The notes below the pieces were generated by a model. The model had not been told where the DNA came from. It was given only the letters and a program-made list of their open reading frames with translations, and ran no database searches. Made by a program: the position numbers and the translations under genes. Below are positions 44,401-52,490 of a DNA stretch of 64,000 nucleotides, piece by piece; the first letter of the stretch is position 1, and every line of letters starts with the position of its first letter. This stretch comes from Hankyongella sp964404985. Its GTDB lineage: Bacteria > Pseudomonadota > Alphaproteobacteria > Sphingomonadales > Sphingomonadaceae. The DNA is taken from assembly GCA_964404985.1 (NCBI GenBank), contig CAYOMD010000001.1, positions 124,001-188,000 on the forward strand. Reading direction: 5' to 3'.

Positions 44401-44834
44401 TCCAGTGTGTGAAAGCCGGGCGGCACCTCGGCCTCCAGCGGGAACGCCGAGAGCAAGGCCTGCGCGAACGCATGCAGGGTCTCGATCCGCAAGCCGCCTG
44501 CCGCGTCGATGCAGGTGGCGAACAGCGTGCGCGCGCGCGGCATCTGGTCCGGCGGCGCGCCTAGTCCTGCCAGTTCCGTTGCAAGCAGGGCATCATCCGC
44601 CCGCGCCCAGCGACCCAGAGTCTCGTAGAGGCGGCGGGTCATCTCGGCGGCGGCCGCGCGTGTGAAGGTCAGGCACAGGATCGACTCCGGTGTCGCACCT
44701 GCCAGCAACAGACGCAGCACCCGGCCGGTCAGCACCTGGGTCTTGCCGGTCCCGGCGGATGCGGACACCCAGGCATTCAGCGCCGGGTCCGCCGCGCGTG
44801 CCTGGGAGGGGGTCAAGGCGGGCGGTGCGCTCAT
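41496..44834 (-). CDS. addA: Double-strand break repair helicase AddA
   Basis: 1112 residues from MSAPPALTPSQ; its ATG overlaps the addB stop (ATGA). UvrD-like helicase: Walker A SASAGTGKTQVL, motif Ia LTFTRAAAAEM, motif II VDEAQDT, and VRLMTVHGAKGLQAPIVIL near the third quarter. The C-terminus is a RecB-like nuclease: RGTLLHGLFERLP, IQGRIDRLLITDDRVVFIDFKT. With AddB it processes DNA ends for RecA loading, with Chi-like control. Confidence 0.96.
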   Translation of the reverse strand: MSAPPALTPSQARAADPALNAWVSASAGTGKTQVLTGRVLRLLLAGATPESILCLTFTRAAAAEMTRRLYETLGRWARADDALLATELAGLGAPPDQMPRARTLFATCIDAAGGLRIETLHAFAQALLSAFPLEAEVPPGFHTLDDEDAAQALKEVASAAIARAERDGDRQLLADLERVATDVESFTKLLVKLSKHTGAVLEAAPDRESIAPLVRRLLGLPQDQSPDQWLAAALARGDHAPGALARIRAAWALGTDTEKDKAAKLAAWLGAADPAAQFNSLVGLFFTGEGKPAAKSTTKNSRAAEPNLEAYVAEVQAALAQLRETLTLFEAAETGAAHLRLIHALGGGFERRRRQTGAMRYDDLIERAARLFRQPGAGDWVRFKLDQRIAHVLVDEAQDTNTAQWAIVGALVEEYFAGEGAQDGPRSLFAVGDVKQAIFGFQGTDPATFLAAEQDFTARADAAEAPFEAVPLATSFRSTPAVLQVVDQVLADLGPAAVGLVAPAPPHSPARAGAGGSVVLWPIIAAEKTEETDWRPDNDLDWEPDAELALARGIADQIKVWLDENTMLPARGRPIRAGDILLLVRSRTTVAAALIAALNQAGIPVAGHDRVKLLQETAIRDVMALLRFVLQPSDDLSLAELLKSPFLGWSEDQVLHLAHPRQGKLWAALNASEHDDAARARAWLGQALAAADLTAPYEFLAQVLGPMEGAARLYRRLGLEAQPALALLLDLAFKFEADNTPSLQGFLGELEASDRDIKRDPDAPRDEVRLMTVHGAKGLQAPIVILADANRVFEPKIEHVMLNETLPLWAGSKHNFVGPLAPLYTAEEDKQWQEHWRLLYVALTRAEDWLCVAGWQPKKTQITNSWYTTVRTALAGLDAGTRPDPLWGEVLVHETAQTAAPPPPRHADSRIVSPADIPGWASRAPAPEPAPPRPLAPSRDYAGIAPAAPPGGDPRAARRGTLLHGLFERLPDIPDTERAPRAAAWLARNAADFSPAEQAAMLAESLAVLKTPDLEALFGPEALAEVPIAAILGERVIQGRIDRLLITDDRVVFIDFKTSLRIPPKLPPAIVNQMDAYAQALAQAFPGHAIHPLLLWTAGPRLVSLPICERLK

Positions 44835-47725
44835 CGCCGCCACTCACCCAGCCGGGCCAGATGGTCGAACTCGTGGCCCTTGGCATAGTCCGGCTTGATC
44901 TTGCAGGGGAAGGGGTGATCGCCGCGCAGGAAGTAGGCGATGGCCCGGCGCAGGCGCTCCCCGGTCTTCTCGATCCAGTCATCCAGCGGCAGTTCCGACT
45001 TGCCTCGGTAGAGTGTCGGGTCGGTGATGGTGCCGGGCGCGCTGCGCGATCCGGACAAGCGCCAGTAGGCGAGGGCTGAGACCTTGGCCGGGCTTTGATT
45101 ACCCGAGAAACCGCCCCGCTGGGCCATCAAGGCCAGCAGCGGCAGTTGCGGTGCATAGCCATATCTGCGCTGGTCCATGTTTGGTGGCTGGCCGGTCTTG
45201 TAGTCGATGATGCGCCATTGGCCGGATGAATCGATGTCGATGCGGTCGGCTGTGCCCTTCAGAGTGATGCCGTCTATCATGATCTTGCCTTTGGCCTCGA
45301 ACTGGCTGGGCGTCCATATCGCCCGTTCCTCCTCAAGGGTCTGCGCGGCGAACGCTGCGATCCGCTGAAGGCGCGGGCGCTGGAGCGCGAGGTACAAAGG
45401 TTCAGCACCGCGCTCTCGCAGCGCGGCCAGCAGCAGGGTCTCCAGCGTCTGGGCGGTCCAGAGTGCGGGCGGATGGTTTTTCAGCCATAGCTCGAACGCC
45501 TTGTGGATTGCAGTACCGCGCTCGGCAGCACTCGGGTCGGCGTCGACCGGGTCGAGTTCTGCAAGCCGAAGGATCTTGGCGGCATAAAATGCGTAAGGGT
45601 CGGTCGCTAAGGTCTCGACCTGCGTCACGCTGATCGTATCCGGACGCATGGTCTGAGGCGGAGCAGGGGCTGGTGGTTCGGCCGGTATGACGGCCTCCGG
45701 CCGGTCCAGGGCGCGGGCCAGGTCGAGCAGCCGCGTATCCGTGGGGAGTGTGCCGCCAGCCGCCGCCGCCAGCCGCATCCAGAAGCGGGACGGCACGGTC
45801 GCCCCCTCGGCACTACGCTCGGCGCGGGTCAGCAACACGTCGCCGCTGCCACCGATGGCCTGGGCGAAGTCATGCGCCGCCTGGCCGATGCGCCGCTGGT
45901 CGGACGGCAGGCCGAGCGCCCGCCGCATGCCGGGGCTGAGCCAGGGATCAGGGCGGATGGTTTGCGGCCAGATGCCCTCGTTCAGGCCACCCAGGATCAT
46001 CAGGTCCGCCCTGGTCAGGCGCGCCTCGATTGGTCCCAGGATCGAGAGGCGGGGGTGCTGGCCAAAGCTCGGGCGCACGACGGCCCCGTCCAGCAGGGCG
46101 GTGAAGGCCGCCGGATAATCGAGCGGGTTGACCGCCCGGATGCCGCTCGCCGCGCCGAGCACGGAATCGAGCAGCACGCCCAGGGTGCGTCCGGCCTCAC
46201 CGGCCCAGAGCATTTCGGTATGACTGAGCTGCGCTGCCACGTTCAGGTGGCGGCGCAACACCGCGTCCAGACTGTCGCCCTGCTCCAGATTGTCGCCCTG
46301 CCATTCGGTGAAACTTTGGCAAAAACTTTGCCAGTCTGCCGCAAAGGGCTCGGCCTTGTGCGCCACCAGATCCGTCAGCGCGTCCAGTCCCGCAGGCGGG
46401 CGCACGCCGCGCAAGCACAGGTCCAGCGCCTGCGCCAACTGGCGGGTGCGCGTCCGGTCGCCCCGGATGGCGCACAGCGGATGCTTGAGCAGTGCCAGCA
46501 GCGGTTTGGGGGCAAACCCGTCGGCATAGGCCTCCGCCAGCAGGCGCAAAAACACCGCCGGCGGAGTCAGCGCCAGCGGCTGCCCGGCGGAACTGTCGAT
46601 GGCGACCGCGAAGCGCTGCATCACTGCGATCACCCGGCGCGCCAGCACCGGGTCCGGTGTCACCAGCGCGGCGGTGCGCTCCGGCGTCTCCAATGCTTCC
46701 CGCAGCGCCAGTGCGATGACCAGCGCTTCCTCCTCCTCGGTTGACGCCTCGACCGTGCGCAGACGATCCAGCACCGGCGGGGCACCCGCGCGCCACTGGT
46801 TAGTCGCGAAGGCGGGCAGCATGGCGTGCCGGATGAAGGCATAGCGGTCGGCCTCTTGGCTGGACCCGGGGCTACTGCCTGGCCAGGGCAGGACTTCGCC
46901 GCGTGCAACCTCCAGGCGGTTCAGCACCTGCTTCAGGCCGTATTGCGGATGCTGCTCGGGCAGTTTCTCCCAGACCGCATCGTCCATCGCGGTGTCGAGG
47001 CCGGGCAGGACGACACAGCCCTGCGGCAGACGGGCAATCGTGCGCAGCAACGCCGCTGTCGCCGGCACAGAGCCGGTTGATCCGGCGGCGATCACCGGCA
47101 AGGACGGCGGCGCCTCTGCCCAGCGCAGCGCCAGCGCATGGGTCAGGCGGGCGCGCCGGTCGGCGGCGTCGATCATGGTGCGGGCGGCCAATGTGCGCGG
47201 CCAGTCCTCCAGCACCAGGTTCAGGAAATCGAGTGCCTGCGCCCAGTGTCCCGCCAGCTCCGGCGGCAGCGCAGCGCGGACTTCGGTGGGGGTCAGCCCT
47301 TCCGTCGTCACCTGATCGAGCGTGCGACCCAGCGCATCAGCAAGGCGCAAGGCCTCAGCGAGCGGGGCGTCTGCGCGGTCCTGGTTCGCAAGCCAGCCCC
47401 TTACCGCCTGGGTCAGCAGCATGCGGCGCTCGATGGGGGGAATGGCGGGCGGCACATCGACGTCGAGGGTCTCGGCAAAGCTGCCGGCTGCCTCATCCTC
47501 GTCGACATCGCCGAGTGCGGCCATGCGCGGCATCAGCAAAGCCTGTCCCGGCGCATGACGGATCAGCGCCTGGCTCAGCGTTCGCACCGAGCGGCGGTTG
47601 GGCAGGAACAGGCGGGTGCGCGCCAGTCGATCCTGCGGCAGATCAACCAGATGCCGGGCCAGCGCATCGACGAAGCTGTGCCCCGCTTCAATCGTATAAA
47701 CTCGTGGCCGGCTGCCCTCAGGCAC
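44831..47725 (-). CDS. addB: Double-strand break repair protein AddB
   Basis: 964 residues from a GTG at 47725 (VPEGSRPRVYTIEAG), overlapping the murU stop by 8 bases; the frame further upstream lies inside murU. Inactive helicase-like body (TRLFLPNRRSVRTLSQAL), then a C-terminal PD-(D/E)xK nuclease: AAERGTAIHKAFELWL, and GTADRIDIDS...WRIIDYKTGQPP. No four-cysteine iron-sulfur cluster is seen, as usual in alphaproteobacterial AddB. Confidence 0.93.
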   Translation of the reverse strand: MPEGSRPRVYTIEAGHSFVDALARHLVDLPQDRLARTRLFLPNRRSVRTLSQALIRHAPGQALLMPRMAALGDVDEDEAAGSFAETLDVDVPPAIPPIERRMLLTQAVRGWLANQDRADAPLAEALRLADALGRTLDQVTTEGLTPTEVRAALPPELAGHWAQALDFLNLVLEDWPRTLAARTMIDAADRRARLTHALALRWAEAPPSLPVIAAGSTGSVPATAALLRTIARLPQGCVVLPGLDTAMDDAVWEKLPEQHPQYGLKQVLNRLEVARGEVLPWPGSSPGSSQEADRYAFIRHAMLPAFATNQWRAGAPPVLDRLRTVEASTEEEEALVIALALREALETPERTAALVTPDPVLARRVIAVMQRFAVAIDSSAGQPLALTPPAVFLRLLAEAYADGFAPKPLLALLKHPLCAIRGDRTRTRQLAQALDLCLRGVRPPAGLDALTDLVAHKAEPFAADWQSFCQSFTEWQGDNLEQGDSLDAVLRRHLNVAAQLSHTEMLWAGEAGRTLGVLLDSVLGAASGIRAVNPLDYPAAFTALLDGAVVRPSFGQHPRLSILGPIEARLTRADLMILGGLNEGIWPQTIRPDPWLSPGMRRALGLPSDQRRIGQAAHDFAQAIGGSGDVLLTRAERSAEGATVPSRFWMRLAAAAGGTLPTDTRLLDLARALDRPEAVIPAEPPAPAPPQTMRPDTISVTQVETLATDPYAFYAAKILRLAELDPVDADPSAAERGTAIHKAFELWLKNHPPALWTAQTLETLLLAALRERGAEPLYLALQRPRLQRIAAFAAQTLEEERAIWTPSQFEAKGKIMIDGITLKGTADRIDIDSSGQWRIIDYKTGQPPNMDQRRYGYAPQLPLLALMAQRGGFSGNQSPAKVSALAYWRLSGSRSAPGTITDPTLYRGKSELPLDDWIEKTGERLRRAIAYFLRGDHPFPCKIKPDYAKGHEFDHLARLGEWRR

Positions 47726-48473
47726 GCGCCAGGGCCGCCTCGGTCTCGTCAATCGCGGCGGCGGTGCCGACGTGATACCAGAGGCCGGCGTGCTGGGCAC
47801 CGAACAGCCGCCCGCTCTCGATCGCGCGATTATACAGCAGGTTGAGCGAGAATGGCCCCTCCGGCACGTCCGCCATCAGGCGCTTGCTTAAAATCTGCAC
47901 GCCGCTGAACACATAGGGGGCGAGGCGGCGCTCCACCCGGCGGCGCAGGCGGCCCATCTGGTCCATGTGGAAGTCGCCGGCCCCTTCATAGCCTTCCGCC
48001 CGGGCATAGGGCACCAGCAGCAGCAGGGCATCCATCACGCGGTCGTCCCACTGGCTGGCAAGCTGGCGCAGAGCGTTGGCGGCCCCGTCGATCCAGAGAT
48101 TGTCGGCATTGATCACATAGAAGGGGTCTGCGTTAATCAACGGCAACGCCTTGGCGACCCCGCCGCCGGTCTCCAGCAGTTGGTCCCGCTCGTCCGAAAT
48201 AATGATGCGCACCCGCTCATCACGGCGCTTGAGGTGGTCCTCAAGCTGGTCGGCGAGGTAGTGCACATTGACCACAGCCGTCCCAACCCCGGCATCCGCC
48301 AGATGATCGATCACCCAGTCGATCAGCGCACGGCCGCCGACCCGGATCAGCGGCTTGGGCCGGGTCTGGGTGAGCGGACGCATCCGCTGGCCGAGCCCGG
48401 CGGCTAGCACCATGGCGGTCGCGGGAACGGGGCCTTTCGGGATCAGGCGGAAGCGCGTGGGCACAGCGGTCAT
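47718..48473 (-). CDS. murU: Nucleotidyltransferase, MurU-like
   Basis: 251 residues from MTAVPTRFRLIPKG. NTP-transferase core: AMVLAAGLGQRMRPLTQTRPKPLIRVGGRALI, FYVINADNLW and GLWYHVGT. With the kinase next door it forms the AmgK-MurU pair that converts MurNAc through MurNAc-1-P to UDP-MurNAc, a peptidoglycan-recycling route that bypasses MurA and gives intrinsic fosfomycin tolerance in other bacteria. The assignment rests on the pair and the motif, not on a direct comparison. Confidence 0.85.
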   Translation of the reverse strand: MTAVPTRFRLIPKGPVPATAMVLAAGLGQRMRPLTQTRPKPLIRVGGRALIDWVIDHLADAGVGTAVVNVHYLADQLEDHLKRRDERVRIIISDERDQLLETGGGVAKALPLINADPFYVINADNLWIDGAANALRQLASQWDDRVMDALLLLVPYARAEGYEGAGDFHMDQMGRLRRRVERRLAPYVFSGVQILSKRLMADVPEGPFSLNLLYNRAIESGRLFGAQHAGLWYHVGTAAAIDETEAALARA

Positions 48474-48481
48474 GGGATCAG

Positions 48482-49498
48482 TCAGGTGCGAAGGTCGGTC
48501 GGGATGTGAGTCGTGAACCAGGCTTGTAGCATGGTCAATGACGGATGGGCCAGATTGCGCTCCAGCAACCGCCACATGCGCGGGATATGCATCAGGTAGC
48601 CCGGTTTGCCGTCGCGGCGGAACAGTCGCACGAACACGCCGAGAATGCGTGCCGCCCGCTGGGCACCCCAAAAGGCGTAGGCCGCATCGAAGAGGTGGGC
48701 ATCCTGCGCATGCCGGGCGGCGCAGTAGCGGGCACGCATCGCCTGCTCAATCTCGATGGGCACATCGCGGCGCGCATCCTGCAGCAACGAGACCAGATCA
48801 TAGGCGGCTGATCCGCGCCTCGCGTCCTGAAAGTCAAGCACGCCGATCCGGCGCAGGCCTTCGCGCTCGGGCAGCCAGAGCAGGTTGGGCGAGTGATAGT
48901 CGAGCAGCACCAGGCGCTCCGGGTCCGCACTAAGGGTTGCCAGGGCATCGGCCCAGAGGGCCGTGTATTCTCGGCGCAAGTCGTCCGGCACCGGGGTTCC
49001 GGTCTGCTCCGGCCAGGTCCAGTCCAGCAGCAGGTTGACCTCGAACAGGGCGCGCTCCCTGTCGTACAGCGGCAGGGCATGCGGCGCATGAAGGCCCGGC
49101 AGCGCTGGCGGCGGCACCTGTTCGTGGAGTGTCGCCAACACATCAGTGGCCGCAGCATACAGGGCAGCTTCTGCAGCCCCGTGTGCGAGGGCATCGACGA
49201 TGAGGCTGTCGCCGAGATCCTCCAGCAGCATCAGTCCGTGGTCGGCGTCCGCGCCGTAGATGACCGGGGCGCTGACGCCCAGCGACAGCAGGTAATGCCC
49301 GACCGCCCAGAACGGCAGGATCGTCTCGTGCGGGGGCGGCGCATCCATCAGCACGGCACTTCGGCCGTTGTGATGGACCCGGAAATACCGCCGGAACGAG
49401 GCATCGCCGGCAAGAGGACGCACGTCAGCACCTGCCCAGCCCTGTTGCGCCAGGAAGTCGTGGGTGGCGGGCGGCGGCGCGTTCAGGGTGTCAAGCAT
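48482..49498 (-). CDS. amgK: Aminoglycoside phosphotransferase-like kinase, AmgK
   Basis: 338 residues from MLDTLNAPPP; the start overlaps the tsaE end by 16 bases. APH-like kinase fold: N-terminal AGDASFRRYFRV (ATP-binding), LLEDLGDSLI, catalytic VLLDYHSPNLLWLP and metal-binding GVLDFQDARRG (DFQD). This is the anomeric MurNAc/GlcNAc sugar kinase partner of MurU. Order tsaE-amgK-murU matches other alpha- and gammaproteobacteria. Confidence 0.9.
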   Translation of the reverse strand: MLDTLNAPPPATHDFLAQQGWAGADVRPLAGDASFRRYFRVHHNGRSAVLMDAPPPHETILPFWAVGHYLLSLGVSAPVIYGADADHGLMLLEDLGDSLIVDALAHGAAEAALYAAATDVLATLHEQVPPPALPGLHAPHALPLYDRERALFEVNLLLDWTWPEQTGTPVPDDLRREYTALWADALATLSADPERLVLLDYHSPNLLWLPEREGLRRIGVLDFQDARRGSAAYDLVSLLQDARRDVPIEIEQAMRARYCAARHAQDAHLFDAAYAFWGAQRAARILGVFVRLFRRDGKPGYLMHIPRMWRLLERNLAHPSLTMLQAWFTTHIPTDLRT

Positions 49499-49938
49499 CG
49501 GTGGGCGGCGTCCTTCAGGGCTGGGCGGGTATGGAGAGAGGCCTCGATATCCAGCGCGCGCGCGGCACCGCGCGCAGTTGGCGACAAGCGCAGATGTAGG
49601 GCACACGTTGGCAGATACGCACCCAGTCGCTCCGGCCACTCGATGAGGCACAGGGCTGTATCGAAAGCGTCCTCCAGGCCCAGCTCCAGCGCATCTTCCG
49701 GCGAGTCGAGGCGGTAGAGGTCAACATGCCAGACCGGAAAGCCGAAATCATAGGTCTGCACCAAGGTGAACGTCGGGCTTGGAATATCCTCCTCAGCGCC
49801 GAGACCCTGCAGGATGGCGCGCGCCAGCGTGCTCTTGCCGGCACCGAGCGGACCATGAAGCACTAGCACGTCGCCGGGAGCCAGGGACAACGCCAGGCGC
49901 CGGCCAAAATCCGTCAAGCCCGCCTCATCGAGGATCAT
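49483..49938 (-). CDS. tsaE: tRNA threonylcarbamoyladenosine biosynthesis ATPase TsaE
   Basis: 151 residues. P-loop GPLGAGKSTLARAILQ, then SPTFTLVQTYD and VWHVDLYRL, followed by CLIEWPERLG, the standard TsaE order. It works with TsaB and TsaD to make t6A37 on tRNA. It overlaps the DivL-like gene by 4 bases and the kinase gene by 16. Confidence 0.96.
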   Translation of the reverse strand: MILDEAGLTDFGRRLALSLAPGDVLVLHGPLGAGKSTLARAILQGLGAEEDIPSPTFTLVQTYDFGFPVWHVDLYRLDSPEDALELGLEDAFDTALCLIEWPERLGAYLPTCALHLRLSPTARGAARALDIEASLHTRPALKDAAHRCLTP

Positions 49939-52412
49939 ACGAAGGCCGGCCGATCATGATGGGCCCAGGCCTCAGCCGGCACTTTACGCGGCAGATTGAC
50001 CCGGACGGTAGTCCCAGTGCCAAGGCTTGAGGTCAGCGAGACGCTGCCGCCATGCAAAGAGACGAACTGGCGCACCAGCGACAGGCCAAGCCCGACGCCG
50101 GTTGCTTGCGGGATGTTGCTGCCGCGCTGGAAGCGCTCGAACACTTTTTCCTGCTCCTGCTCGGCGATGCCGATGCCGGTATCCACGACATCGATGGTCA
50201 CGCCGTCCTCGTCGCCGCTAGCGCGCACAATGATTGCTCCCCCCGGCGGCGTGAAGCGGACCGAGTTCATCAGCAGGTTGTAGATCGTCTGTTTCAGCCG
50301 ACGCTCGTCGCCCTCAATTTCGCCGGCGGAGGCTGCGACGTCGAGGCTGAAGGAGAGGGCATTGGCCTGGATTTGGTCATCGACCATGTCGGCTGAGGAC
50401 TTCAACAGGTCATAGATCGACAGTTGCGCCGTCTCCAGCGCCAGCGACCCAGCCTCCGTGACCGCCAGGTCAAGGATGTCCGAGATCAAGAGCTGTAAGC
50501 GCTCGGCTGAGAGCAGGATGGAGCGCACATAGTCCGCCTGCCGGCTGTTGAGCGTTCCATGATAGCCCTGGTCCAGCATCTGCGAAAAGCCGGTGATGCT
50601 GGTGAGCGGGGTGCGCAGTTCATAGGACATGTTCGAGACGAACTGGGACTTCAGCTTGTCTGCGGCTTCCAGAGCTTCGCTGCGGTCGCGCAGGGCCCGC
50701 TCGATACGCTGGCTGTCGGTCACGTCCAGATAGGTGACGAGCGCATCGCCGTTGGGTAGCGGCACGGCCCGGTAGTCCAGCGTCTCACCGTTTTCCAGTT
50801 CCAGCCGGCCCTCGACTGTCCGCCGGCCGACGGTTGCATGGCGCACAATGTCGCTGAGTTGCCGGGGCTTGGTGTCCGGCGAGACGCTTCGATCCACCAA
50901 GATGCTCAGGGAATCGACATGGGGTTCGTCGCTGAGATCACTCAGGGTCAGGTGAAAGTGCTTGGCAAAGCCGCTGTTGTAGAGCTTGAGCCGCCCGTTG
51001 GCCGAGAACACCGCCACAGCTTCGTGGAGCTGGTTGAGCGTCGCCTGATAGGCCTTCAGCACACTGTCCCGCGCGGTTGCGAGATTGAGCTGCTCAGACT
51101 GATCCTCGAACACCAGGATCAGGCCACCCATAGGATGCGGCTGCACCACCACCCGCAGGACGGTTTCATCAGAGAGAACCCAGGTGTCCTCGCGTGGTTC
51201 GAGAATAGTGATGAACCAGGTCTGCAGTTCCCGCTTCCAGGCCGGGAAGTCCCTCTGCTCCGGCAGGCGCCGGCGCTCGCGCATGTGATCCAGCACTTCC
51301 GAGAAGGGTGGACGATCATCCAGCCGTTCGTTGTGCAGATCGAACAGGCGAACGAACGCGGTATTGTGAAACACCAGGGTCCGGTCCGGCCCGAAGATAG
51401 CGACTCCTGCCGAGAGCTGGTCGAGTGTTTCGTTGTGCGCGCGCACATGCCGGCTCAGGTCGGCCCGCGCCTCCTCATTCTCGGTGATGTCGATGGCGAA
51501 GCCGCCGACGCCGTCCTGATCCAGCGGCACCTCGATCACCCGCAGGGCACGGCGCTTGCCTGCGATCACCACGCTTTCCACATGCGTCAGCACACTTTTC
51601 AGATCAAGCGCCTGCCTGGCCGATTTGTCCGGTGCAGGTGCTGTGGCGCTTGAGATGAGTTCAAGCGACTGAGCCACAACCGCGTCGGCATCCGCCGCCT
51701 CGACGGCACGGACGTAAGCCGAATTGACCTGTTGCAGCTTGAGGTCGGCATCCCGCCGCCAGACCGGGAAGGGGGCTGCCTCAAGCAGTGCGGTCGCCGC
51801 AGAGACCTGCTGTTGCAGCCTGTCGCGCTCGGCACGCAGTGTCAGCATGTAGGATTGCGTGTCGGTCTGATCGAGGAACCAGATGACGACGGAGGCGTCA
51901 CCGGCGATCTGCGGCGGGGCCAGCCGTCCCTCTGCCAGCAACATGCGCTCCCCGCGCAGAGGACGGACCATGCGTGTGAATGCGGCCCCCGAGGCTCGGG
52001 CCGCTTTGATGTCATCGCTCAGGGCCAGATAGTCGGCCTCACACAGGCCGCTCTGGGTCTCAAGGTCGGGGGCGAGCTGATCGAGAGTGGAGATGCGCTG
52101 GTCGAGCGAGAGCCAGCCGCGCAGCGCCTCCGACCCGACGGCGACATCGCCGGTCGCCACAAGATAGGCCCCGGGTGTCGTGGCAATCAGGGCACGCAGG
52201 CGCAGCGCCCAGGCCCGTGCGGCGCGGGCGCGCTGGTTGGATTTCCGGCTGCGGAAAATTGCCCATACGGCCAGGATGAACCAGGTCGTAACCAGCAGTA
52301 TGGTGATGGCAACCTGAACGGATGAGACCGCCATCGGCGTGTGCACGAGATCAGCCGCCAGCGCAGGCCGGGCAAGAACAAGGCTGAGGGCGAGGAGCAG
52401 GCGCAGGATCAT
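49935..52412 (-). CDS. divL: DivL-like PAS/histidine-kinase-fold protein with Tyr in the H-box
   Basis: 825 residues from MILRLLLALSLVLARPALA (signal/first helix), with a second span near 33-53. Several PAS-like segments fill 200-560. The dimerisation box reads FVSNMSYELRTPLTSI: Tyr597 stands where kinases have the phosphorylated His, as in Caulobacter DivL. The ATP domain looks intact (N-box YNLLMNS, Asp744 in VVDTGIGI, GVGLGLSLV). DivL controls the CckA-CtrA cell-cycle pathway. Location between ahcY and tsaE supports the assignment. An earlier in-frame start at 52487 is possible but would add an unusual leader. Confidence 0.88.
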   Translation of the reverse strand: MILRLLLALSLVLARPALAADLVHTPMAVSSVQVAITILLVTTWFILAVWAIFRSRKSNQRARAARAWALRLRALIATTPGAYLVATGDVAVGSEALRGWLSLDQRISTLDQLAPDLETQSGLCEADYLALSDDIKAARASGAAFTRMVRPLRGERMLLAEGRLAPPQIAGDASVVIWFLDQTDTQSYMLTLRAERDRLQQQVSAATALLEAAPFPVWRRDADLKLQQVNSAYVRAVEAADADAVVAQSLELISSATAPAPDKSARQALDLKSVLTHVESVVIAGKRRALRVIEVPLDQDGVGGFAIDITENEEARADLSRHVRAHNETLDQLSAGVAIFGPDRTLVFHNTAFVRLFDLHNERLDDRPPFSEVLDHMRERRRLPEQRDFPAWKRELQTWFITILEPREDTWVLSDETVLRVVVQPHPMGGLILVFEDQSEQLNLATARDSVLKAYQATLNQLHEAVAVFSANGRLKLYNSGFAKHFHLTLSDLSDEPHVDSLSILVDRSVSPDTKPRQLSDIVRHATVGRRTVEGRLELENGETLDYRAVPLPNGDALVTYLDVTDSQRIERALRDRSEALEAADKLKSQFVSNMSYELRTPLTSITGFSQMLDQGYHGTLNSRQADYVRSILLSAERLQLLISDILDLAVTEAGSLALETAQLSIYDLLKSSADMVDDQIQANALSFSLDVAASAGEIEGDERRLKQTIYNLLMNSVRFTPPGGAIIVRASGDEDGVTIDVVDTGIGIAEQEQEKVFERFQRGSNIPQATGVGLGLSLVRQFVSLHGGSVSLTSSLGTGTTVRVNLPRKVPAEAWAHHDRPAFV

Positions 52413-52490
52413 CACGCCAGACCATAGTCCCGGCGTACCGGCCACCGCAAGCGACGGCGCACCACGATGGATGCGCCGCCTGCTCACAAG

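Noticed and set aside
43011..44564. 517-codon plus-strand open frame opposite addA
   Set aside because: Antisense shadow of the helicase coding sequence; no recognisable domain.
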